From: Phaseolus vulgaris
Taxonomy: Eukaryota; Streptophyta; Magnoliopsida; Fabales; Fabaceae
Direction: 5' to 3'
DNA length: 64,000 bases
Assembly (NCBI RefSeq): GCF_000499845.2
Contig: NC_023749.2
Span: 9,840,013 to 9,904,012 of the forward strand
The notes beneath the pieces were generated by a model that was not told the origin of the DNA, did no database searches, and saw nothing but the letters and a program-made list of their open reading frames with translations. Each line of letters starts with the position of its first letter. Within the stretch, counting starts at the first letter, position 1. Shown in pieces: positions 54,954-64,000 of this stretch. The translations under genes and the position numbers were made by a program.

Positions 54954-57900
54954 ATGACAAATCAAGAAGAAGAAGCGAAGGATGTATCCTGAGTGTCGGG
55001 CTCCTCGTCATCATGGTCGAGGTTCCCGGTGTCCACTTTGAAATTGGCGGTGGAAATATTTGATGGCACGGGACATTTTGGCATGTGGCAAGGAGAGGTC
55101 TTGGACTCTCTTTTTCAGCAGGGTCTTGATATTGCTATTGAAGGAGAGAAACCAGAAGAGGTAGAGGAGAAAGACTGTCCAAAACTACAGAAGAAAGGGA
55201 AGGCTCCACAAGATGCAAATGTTGCAGAATGCAAAAGTGATGTGGAATCAGATATCTCTTTAATTGTCTTGCTTTCAACATCATCGTATCCAGATGAGTG
55301 GATATTGGATTCAGGTAGTACCTATCATATGTGTCCCATTCAGGAATGGTTCTTTGAATTTCAAGAACTCGATGGCAGGGTTGTTTACATGGGTAATGAT
55401 AACCCATGTAAAACAGCTGGGATAGGTTCAATCAAGCTGCAGAATCATGATGGATCCACCAGAATTTTGCGGGATGTACGGTACGTGCCAAAGTTGAAGA
55501 AGAATCTCATCTCATTGGGGGCTTTAGAATCTAAAGGCCTAGTTGTGACGATGCGAGATGAAATTCTTAAAGCAACTTTAGGAGCACTGGTGATGTTGAA
55601 AGGCGTGAGGAAGAACAATTTGTATTACTACCAAGGTAGTACAGTGGTGGGGACAGTAGCAGCAACAACTTCTAGCTCTAAGAAGGATGCTTAGGCAACG
55701 AAGTTGTAGCATATGAGGTTGGGACATGCTGGAGAGAAATCCTTGCAAATTCTTACCAAGCAGGGATTGTTGAAAGGTACGAAGGCTTGCAAACTTAAAT
55801 TTTGTGAGCATTGTGTTCTGGGAAAACAACGAAGAGTGAATTTTGGCACTGCAATTCACAATACCAAGGGTATTCTGGATTATGTGCATTCAGATGTGTG
55901 GGGACCTGCCAAGACTCCGTCAATCGGAGGTAGGCATTATTTTGTCACTTTTGTGGATGATTTTTCCAGGAGAGTTTGGGTGTTTACTATGAAGAACAAA
56001 AATGATGTGCTTGAAATTTTCCTTAAGTGGAAAGCTCAAGTTGAAAACCAGACAGGAAGGAAGATTAAGGTTCTCCGAACAGACAATGGAGGAGAATACA
56101 AGAGTGATCCGTTCCTAAAGGTATGCCAAGATTGTGGCATAGTTTGACACTTCACTGTTAGAAAAACACCACAACATAATGGGGTGTCGGAGCGTATGAA
56201 CAAGACACTTGTGGAGAAAGTTCGTTGTATGTTGTCTAATGCTGAGTTAGACAGAGAGTTTTGGGCTGAGGCTGTGACATACGCTCAACATCCGTCAATC
56301 GTTTGCCATCATCTGCTATAGATGGCAAAACCCCGTTAGAGGTATGGTCTGGAAAACCTGCAACTGATTATGATTCTTTGCATGTTTTTGGTTCTATTGC
56401 ATATTATCATGTGATTGAATCAAAGTTGGATCCACGGGCAAAGAAGGCTCTTTTCATGGGCTTTAGTTCTGGAGAGAAGGGATACCGTTTGTGGTGTCTA
56501 GAGGCAAAGAAGACGATTATCAGCAGGGATGTTACCTTTGATGAATCTACCATGTTAAAGAAGGTAAATCCAGAAGGAGCTGATAGTACTCTGCAACAGG
56601 TGGAGTGTGCCCGGAAGCAGGTGGAGTTTGAGCCGACAATGGTGATCCCAACACGAAATACCACAAGTGACTCTCCTATGGCAGAAGAAGTGTCAAATGA
56701 GGAAGAGGTTCCTACCCAAGAATCTCAACAACAATCAACACCAATTGCAGTTAGAAGACAAAGACGAGATATTCAGAAGCCTGCTCGTTTCATGGATATG
56801 GTTGCCTATGCACTTCCAGTTGTTGATGACATTCCATCCACTTACCCAGAAGCCATTCTGAGTTCAGAGAGTGGTAATTGGGCAGGTGCGATGGAAGAGG
56901 AGATGCAGTCTTTGAAGAAGAACAAGACGTGGAAGCTGGCACAATTACCAAAAAGTAAGAAGGCAATTGGGTGCAAATGGGTATTTGCAAAGAAAGAAGG
57001 ATTTCCTAATAAAGAAGATGTTCGCTACAAGGCAAGGTTGGTTGCTAAAGGCTTTGCTCAGAGGGAGGGAATTGATTATAATGAGGTATTTTCTCCAGTT
57101 GTTAAACATTCCTCCATTCGAATTTTGTTGGCCTTGGTAGCACAGTTGAATTTGGAGCTTGCTCAACTTGATGTAAAGACCGCGTTCCTACACGGTGATT
57201 TGGAGGAGGAAATCTATATGACTCAACCAGGAGGATACAAGGTTGATGGTAAAGAAGATTGGGTTTGTAAACTTAGCAAATCGTTGTACGGACTGAAACA
57301 ATCTCCGAGACAGTGGTACAAACAATTTGATAAGTTCATGAAGGATCAGAAGTACAAGAGAAGCAAATATGATCACTGTGTGTATTTGCGCAGACTTGAA
57401 GATGGTTCCTACATTTACTTACTCTTATATGTTGATGATATGCTGATTGCAGCAAAGAGCCAAGTTGAGATGGACAGGTTAAAGGCTCAGTTGAGTAAAG
57501 AGTTTGAGATGAAGGATTTGGGGGAAGCCAAGAAGATTCTCGGCATGGAGATAAACAGGGACAGAGAGAGGGGAAAACTTTGGCTGTCACAAAAGCAGTA
57601 TTTGCAGAAGGTACTACAACGTTTTGGTATACACGAAGATACAAAACCTGTAAGTACCCCACTTGCTCCTCATTTGAAATTGAGTAGTCGTTTATCTCCG
57701 ACGACTGATGAAGAACGAGAATACATGGCGAAAGTAACATATGCAAATGCAGTTGGAAGCTTGATGTATGCAATGGTGTGTACAAGACCGGATATTTCAC
57801 AGGCTATGAGTGTTGTTAGCAGGTACATGCATAATCCGGGCAAGGGTCATTGGCAAGCTGTGAGATGGATTCTACGGTACCTCCAAAATACCTTAGATGT

Positions 57901-58405
57901 TGGATTGGCATTTGAGCAAGATGAATCACTTGGTCAATGCATAGTTGGATATTGTGATTCTGATTATGCAGGTGATTTGGATAAGCGGCAGTCTACAACT
58001 GGCTATTTGTTCACTTTAGCAAAAGCGCCAGTTAGTTGGAAGTCTACCTTGCAGTCTACGGTGACTTTGTCTACGACAGAGGCAGAGTATATGGCGATTA
58101 CAGAGGCTGTGAAGGAAGCAATTTGGCTTCATGGGTTGCTTAAAGACTTGGGAGTTGGTCAGAAACAACTTGAGTTATATTCTGACAGTCAGAGTGCTAT
58201 TCATTTAGCAAAGAATCAAGTCTTTCATGCACGGACGAAGCACATTGATGTTCGTTATCACTTTGTGCGTGAGATTCTCGAAGAAGAGGAGATTGTTCTC
58301 CAGAAGATTCACACTACGGAGAATCCTGCAGATATGCTCACCAAGGTGGTTACAAGGACCAAGTTTGAACACTGTTTAGACTTGGTTAATATCTTGCACA
58401 TTTGA
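54954..58405 (+). pseudogene. Copia Gag-Pol polyprotein, deleted and frame-broken
   Basis: ATG at 54954 (MTNQEEEAKDVS, then TGA at 54990). The gag continues with FDGTGHFGMWQGEVLDSLFQ and GEKPEEVEEKD. It then jumps to CPKLQKKGK, the residues that normally follow the last Cys of the zinc knuckle, so most of gag is deleted. The protease has EWILDSGSTYHMCP. The integrase has LGHAGEKSL, FCEHCVLGKQ, HSDVWGPA, RTDNGGEY and NGVSERMNKTL. RT has [27 protein letters not shown] and YVDDMLIA. RNase H has [17 protein letters not shown] and [11 protein letters not shown]. In-frame stops lie near 55692, 55707 and 56146 and a one-base shift near 56290; RT to RNase H is one open frame of 700 codons (56303-58405). 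Confidence 0.92.
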
Positions 58406-58513
58406 AGTTGGCGCCTGGAGGCGCAAATTTGAAGCACTGCAAAGTTTGTTTTTTGTTATGTTTTGAGAAGATTTGTTTTAGGTGAGACTTGAAATTAAGC
58501 CAAGGTGGAGATT

Positions 58514-58831
58514 TGTTGATTTTGGCTTAATCCCAAGTCTCACATCGGTGAGTTCATTGTTTGAGAAGGAGGTTTGAGGGTTATAAATTAAACTCTCCTC
58601 CTTCACTGTGATATATCCCAATTTGTAATATCTTCTCCCATAATAATAAAAGCGGGCTATTTGAGCTGTGCTCGGAGATTAGGCTAAACAGGCCAAACTC
58701 CGTTAACAAGTTCCGGGTGTGTTTTTCCTCTTTATCTCTTTTATTATTCCGCTCTGTTTATTCAATATTATTTGTCGGGTAGCTCTATTAGAGTTTTGTT
58801 TTAGTGGGAAAATTACCTGTTTTTCCCAACA
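58514..58831 (+). repeat. 3' LTR of the copia element
   Basis: 318 bp, partner of 54556-54873. Confidence 0.92.
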
Positions 58832-59928
58832 AAAATTACATTTAGCAGGTATTCGATTTCTGATATTAAAGCTGAGAATGGGTCTTGCATTCTGCTCTTA
58901 GTGGGACGTATAAGAGAACCCAAATTGGTGCAAACTGTTATGTATATAGTGACTCCAAAAGCATTTTACTTTCATATTATCAGAGTAGGTAAGTCACTTA
59001 TAAAACATGATTTCATATTAAAAAATGTTGTGTTTTATAAATGTAAGTTTAATTTTTTCTTAACTGTGAAAAAATTGTGTCTGAGATGAATGATTTTTTT
59101 TATTTATTAAAGTCAAGTTTATTATACACAATTTTGATTTATATAATTTACTATTATTATTATTATTTTAAAGTTGTGCATGATAATATATTTTTCTAAT
59201 TTTTTATTAAGTTATATATTAATAACACAATTTATAAATTTTAAACCAAAAATTATAATAAACATGACTTATATTTATTTTTTTAAAATTATCAGCATGA
59301 AAATACAACTGAATAAGTAGTGCTTTTATGGTTTTAAGAAGAATGAAATATTTAATAGTTGGTTTAAATATTTTATTTGTTTTATATTAATAAATATTTT
59401 CTTATGTATTTATATTTATATTTTATTTTGTTATAGTGTTATATGTATTGAAGAAATTAGAAATGATAATGCAAGCTAGTCCATCCTGTATAAGCTTGTC
59501 CTAGATAGGTACTTATAAATTGACTAATAAAATATTTCATTAAATATATAAACTTTTTAAAGGTAGTCCATGCTTATTACTTTTCTAATTTAAAAAATAA
59601 TATAAAATATTATATATATAATAATATTATATTTCAATTTTATTATAAAAAAAACTAAGGTTTGACTACTGCATTTAGTATTTGACGAGTATTGAAACTT
59701 AAATAATCTATGCATTTTAGAAAGACAAAAAAACACTATTACATACTAAAAAAATAATTATCGAATTTTGTGATATTTTTCACTGAATGTTGTTTCTTTA
59801 ATTCACAGAATGTGAAATTCAGAGACTCCCTAGGTTATAGTATCTGAAAGTTAAAATTTATGTTTTAGATGGTATAATATTTTAGATTGTACAATTCATA
59901 ATACAAATTTGTATTCAAAATTGTAGAA
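58832..59928. other. Intergenic, AT-rich
   Basis: No gene or repeat of clear identity. Confidence 0.5.
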
Positions 59929-59967
59929 TTTAGGGTTTAGGGTTTAGGGTTTAGGGTTTAGGGTTTA
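59929..59967. repeat. Interstitial telomeric repeat, (TTTAGGG)5
   Basis: Five perfect TTTAGGG units plus TTTA. This is the plant telomere unit at an internal site, next to the 3' end of a LINE. Confidence 0.95.
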
Positions 59968-59969
59968 TC

Positions 59970-61005
59970 ATGTGTTCTGCCTAATCCTCACAACAGTAAC
60001 CAACCCGACACAGCCACATGCACCAGCAGATCAGCCCGTACCTCATCCACATCACATGCATCAGAACATCACCCCTCACAGCATCCACAAAGACAGAGTA
60101 CACCCAAATACTTACCTCCCGAGACACTGACAGAGGCATTTGGGCTAGAATGCCAAAACCAGAATACAGGGTGTTTTCCTTATGCAACCACACCCACACC
60201 AATACCATCCCTTTACAACAAAACAAACCCCACTTCTCCCTGGTCCCCTCACAAGAACACCAACAAGACATCCTCTTGGTCCCCTTTACTTATAACTCTT
60301 GATAAGGAGTAATCAAACCTTTGTACCTTATGCTTCATCCATAGCCACGATTTTAGTTGGGCTTTTTGGAACACCTCTTCTGCATCCACTATTTCTTGCT
60401 TGAACACCACCGAGTTTTTGTGCTCCCATATGCACCTTATTATAGCTGCCCAAATACCTTTCCATACCATGTTTTGTTTGTTATTGGCCTGGATTAACTG
60501 GAAGCTCTCAAAGTGGCTCTTTAGGACATTATGTTGTACAGACAAAATACCAATCCACCTAAAACACAGGCCTCATACGCGCATAGCCAACCCACACTCC
60601 ATAAAAAGATGTTGGCTGGATTCGATCTTGTCTTGGCATAGCACACGTAAGGTAGATTCCAGCGCCACCCCTCTCCTATTCAAGCACTCTCTAGTTGGTA
60701 GTCTGTCCAGAAGAGCTCTCCATGCAGTGATTATGACATTGGGAAAGGCCTTTGCCTTCCATAAAAGCTTAAACACTTCACTCTAGGGCCCTCTACCACT
60801 CTTGGTTAAGCACAAATATGCTGATTTCACCGTGAAACACCCATTTTCTTCATTTCCCCACACCCGTAGGTCTGGCTCCTCCCTGTTAACAGTGGCCCTT
60901 GATATGTGAGTTGCAAGCTCTTTCACTAACTCCGATTCCCATTCGAATCTGTCACGCCTCCAGCTTAATGTCCATCGCCATACTGACCTTTCCCACACAT
61001 AACAA
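59970..61005 (-). mobile_element. 5'-truncated LINE, zf-RVT to 3' end
   Basis: Minus-strand frames in order: 60998-60783 (VWRWTLSWRRDRFEWE, LRVWGNEENGCFTVKSAYL), then 60776-60573 (FKLLWKAKAFPNVIITAWRA, LDRLPTRECLNRRGV, QHLFMECGLAMRV), then 60545-60249 (WKGIWAAIIRCIWEHKN, SVVFKQEIVDAEEVFQKAQL, KSWLWMKHK). These are the zinc-binding region and last coding block of plant LINEs. Frames are broken by single stops or shifts. There is no clear A-run; the 3' side runs within a few bases into the telomeric repeat. The RT itself is missing. Confidence 0.85.
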
Positions 61006-61035
61006 TAATAATAGTAATAATAATAATAATAATTA
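61003..61035. repeat. (TAA)n microsatellite
   Basis: About ten TAA/TAG-type units at the truncated 5' side of the LINE. Confidence 0.85.
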
Positions 61036-61500
61036 TATAGTTTGTTTGTTATAAATAATTACATATGTTTGCCTTCTATAAAAATTTTATTTTATTATTA
61101 AATATTTGTAATTGTGAATATTTAATTTTGTTAATAATATCAATAAATATTTTATTTAGTTAATTTGATATAATAATTAATATTTAGTTTATTTTTTTAA
61201 AAAAATAATATTTAATTTATATTATATTATATTATGTTATATATAACATAATATATATTTGATATATATTATAATATTATAATAAATATTACTATTATTA
61301 TTATTATGGAAAAATGAATATATTTTAAAATAATTGAATATTTAATTTATTTATTTTTAAATAAAATTTCAACACCAAAGCACCTAACGATCTACCACCA
61401 GAAAGAATCTCAAACCAACTACAAATCACCTACAAAGCAAATAAAATCCATTATTCATGGCATACAAAAAGGGGTTAATAGATTAAGTATGTAACAAAAT
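61036..61500. other. Intergenic, very AT-rich
   Basis: Includes a short palindrome 'ttatatataacataatatata' zone near 61235. No gene recognised. Confidence 0.5.
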
Positions 61501-61508
61501 AACAGGAA

Positions 61509-61698
61509 AATCAATTATGAGTCACGTGTAAGAATGAAGGAAATCGATTAAGCTAAAAACAAAAGACTAAGCTAATCGATTATAGGGCACATGGAACAAC
61601 CAGGAAAATCGATTAAGCTCAGAAAAACAAACCAACGCTTGTGTTTACACCGTATATAATCGATTAAGGTATGTGCCAAATTCCACACATAATCGATT
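61509..61698. repeat. Cluster of palindromic AATCGATTA motifs
   Basis: AATCGATTA occurs at about 61542, 61573, 61606, 61658 and 61690, with a variant AATCAATTA at 61509, often followed by 'agct' or preceded by 'gaaa'. Spacing is irregular (31-52 bases). Function unknown. Confidence 0.7.
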
Positions 61699-61699
61699 A

Positions 61700-62899
61700 A
61701 CCTACATATTACGCTGCAAAAGCTCACATCTACGTTTAAACGGTGCAAAAACTAGTAAGGAAAAGGGGGGACAAAAATGTATTTCTCAACGGATCAAAAC
61801 ACGTATTCACTCATTTTTCCGTCTTCGATAATAGTTCATTATTTGATTTGAAGACGTCATTAAAGTATGTTTGGATTAACGAAGAGATGCGTAAGAAATT
61901 TAAAGAAGTAAATTTAGAGTGATTTGAGAGGAAAATGTGAAAAAAAAGTGAAGTTGTTTGGTTTGGAGTATATTATAATAGATTTGTGAGAAAAAAATAT
62001 TTAAATTTGTAAGTGATGTGATGGTTGTGAGAAAAGGAAATATGATGTATTTTTGTGTGGATTTGAGCTAATTAAAAATTTTGCAAATTATTCTCAGTAT
62101 AATTGAACAATTATTAAAAAAACACGACTTTTTTATCATTTTTGGAACATTAAAATTTTTCATAAAAATAAGTTTATGACTAATGTGATTACAATAATTG
62201 ATTTTTTTTAATTAATAAAATTTAAGATTATAAATTAATTTTAAAAAGGTTATTATTTTAATTTTTATATTATTAGTATTAATAATATTTTATTATTATT
62301 ATAGATATATAAATATATTTATATTATTTTATTATATTTATATTATTATATTATATTTTATTTTATTTATATAATTAATTATATTATTAAATTTACATAC
62401 ATAATCAATTATATATTATAAATAATATAAATTTTATATTATAATTAATTTTTTGTTTTATTAATATATAAATATATACAATATTTTTATTTTATAATAA
62501 ATATATATAATATTTTTATTTTTATCATAAATATATTTAATATTTTTATTTTGTAATATAATTAATATGTTCTGGAAAACCTTTTTTCAAATGACTTTAA
62601 TTGTTTTTTTATCATGTATGATTGTTAATCAAATATGTAAATAAAACATAATAATTAAATATTTATATTTTGATATTAACAAATTTATTTTTTTAAATTG
62701 AAAATTTTGTAAATTTCTTTATTTTTTATCTTTGAAAATTGGTTATATTTTAAAAGTTAGAAAAAAAATTAACAGATTTTTGTTTTTGGGTAAAGCAAGA
62801 AAAGCAATAGATGTGGCTTTCTGTTTGCATCTTTGTATTTTTGGAGTAAAGTTTTTTTTTTTATTTTTCGTGAAGAAAATCATTATACAAATAAACTTG
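61700..62899. other. Intergenic, very AT-rich
   Basis: Long runs of A/T (62200-62560). No gene; small ORFs are low complexity. Confidence 0.5.
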
Positions 62900-63719
62900 T
62901 GGGTTTTTGATTATCACGGGGGTTATTTTTTTTGTTTTTTACCAAAATGGGGTCCATTTAAAAAGAATTACAAATTTAGGCAAGTCGTGTCAATTCGGCA
63001 CAACTTCATATGCATAAATCGTTCCAATTAGGCACGACTTCTGTCCTGTCATATTGAAGTCGTGCCAACTTTACACGACTTATGCCCTGTCATACTGAAG
63101 TCGTGCCAACTTGGCACGACTTCTGTCACGTCATAATTTGTTTAGTTCTAATTAATCTCTTCTCATCATTACGTGTTCTGTAAAGTCATTACTTCTCAAG
63201 CTATTTATTTTGCAAATTCACAACAATAATTCTCTATTTATTTTCCAAATACAATAAATTTTCATTTATCTATTTATTTGCAAATTCAATAACAATTTTC
63301 TTCATTTTTTAATTAATCAAATAATCAAGTTATTGTATTACATTACCATCAACCATGATCCATGATCCATACACGATTATCCAATTTTTTGTTCCTTAAA
63401 ACTAACACTCTTAGAAAATTATGTATCAAATTAATTTTTAACATTACATAACTTACTACCCAATATATAAACAATAAAATTAAAAAATTATGACGTGGCA
63501 GAAGTTGTGTCAAGTTAGCACGACTTCAGTATGACATGAAGTCGTGCCAAGTTGACACAACTTGAAAATGACAAGGCAGAAGTCGTGTCTAATTGGGACG
63601 ATTTGTGCATATGAATTCGTGCCGAATTGGCACGACTTGCCTTATTTGTAATATTTTTTAAACGGATTCCATTTGGGTAAAAAGCAAAAAAAATAACCCC
63701 ATCATGATCAAAAATCCTA
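62900..63719. mobile_element. Long inverted-repeat (fold-back / MULE-like) element, about 820 bp
   Basis: The left arm (GGGTTTTTGATTATCACGG, a T-run, 'tttttaccaaaatggg', then GTCGTGCCAA-type units) is matched in reverse complement by the right arm. The right arm has the same units, then 'ttgggtaaaaagc', an A-run, 'accccatcatgatcaaaaatcc'. Each arm is about 230-240 bases and holds several AAGTCGTGCCAA / TTGGCACGACTT palindromes; the centre is AT-rich. No transposase. Target duplication not identified; long TIRs suggest Mutator-like or another fold-back class. The ORF 62732-63031 overlaps the left arm and is unlikely to be a gene. Confidence 0.75.
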
Positions 63720-64000
63720 TGGTGAAAAACCCTAAACTTGCTAATATTAATATTGAAGAAAAATTAGACTTTAACTGGTTTTGATTCTCGTCAAGAAATC
63801 ATTATGCGTTGTATGGTTGTACTATTATTAGCTAAATTTTATGGTCACAAACACCAACAACACAATTAATATCTGCATAATTATCTGTATCATCTACAGT
63901 GGATCTACTCTCTCAATTCAATGATACAATTAGTTCGTCTCAATCATGATCTTTAATGTTTTAGCAGTAGCTCAGTCAATTAACTATAAGCCTATGAATA
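63720..64000. other. Right edge, nothing recognised
   Basis: AT-rich sequence running to the window end. Confidence 0.5.

Larger units (their letters stand above)
54556..58831 (+). mobile_element. Ty1/copia retrotransposon with both LTRs, 4276 bp, inactive
   Basis: Direct repeats 54556-54873 and 58514-58831 (both 318 bp) start TGTTGA and end CCAACA. Flanking pentamers are AAAAC and AAAAT, one C/T change apart. A primer site TGGTATCAAGAGCC lies two bases after the 5' LTR and a purine tract (CAAGGTGGAGA) just before the 3' LTR. The polyprotein runs on plus but has an internal gag deletion, stops and a frameshift. Domain order protease, integrase, RT, RNase H identifies copia; the sequences resemble the Tork/Tnt1-type lineage. 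Confidence 0.95.

Overview
This window looks like an AT-rich nuclear intergenic region of a flowering plant, most likely a legume. The reasons are short GT-AG introns, TTTAGGG-type telomeric repeats, plant-type copia, gypsy, LINE, CACTA and hAT elements, and a plant SDR110C dehydrogenase pair. The legume assignment is inferred from the overall look of the repeat families; nothing was searched. No bacterial, organellar or viral gene organisation is visible.

Only two genes look intact. They are paralogous two-exon short-chain dehydrogenase/reductase genes on the + strand at 2637-3782 and 41881-42790. Each has a 38-nt first exon, a 772-nt second exon and a 269-aa product, and each has a TATA box about 115-120 bases before its ATG. 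A 79-base relic of a third SDR copy lies at 53179-53257, so this is the remains of a tandem SDR cluster expanded and broken by transposons. Other gene fragments are the 5' end of a ribosomal protein eS17 gene (about 1013-1140, minus), a frameshifted piece of a plant P2B Ca2+-ATPase (about 22121-22795), a hAT transposase piece (18352-18759, minus) and a small unrecognised ORF at 21216-21434.

The rest is mostly layered mobile DNA. From left to right: CACTA-tipped MITEs (1-154, 5117-5488, 5962-6436, 19300-19583, 41001-41204); a deleted gypsy element with its 3' LTR (7211-10808, minus); a 2.1-kb minisatellite of an 18-bp unit (10809-15741) split by a 2865-bp CACTA transposon (12383-15247) with intact ends and a 3-bp target duplication; a gypsy element with gag, protease and a second gag but no reverse transcriptase (22874-29205, minus); several LINE pieces (17205, 30089-32100, 34728-35199, 38071, 40156, 59970-61005); a CACTA remnant with ULP1-protease-like exons (32101-33256); a copia remnant (about 45301-48243, minus) carrying a GC-rich hAT MITE in its gag (47257-48019) and a CACTA-like element at its LTR (to 51831); a nearly complete but dead copia element with both LTRs (54556-58831); a short telomeric repeat (59929-59967); and a long inverted-repeat element (62900-63719).

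The window therefore holds two probable oxidoreductase genes in a long, nested transposon landscape. The most informative structures are the CACTA inserted in the minisatellite, the hAT MITE inside copia gag, the gag-protease-gag gypsy element, the LINE copy beside telomeric repeats, and the SDR relic.
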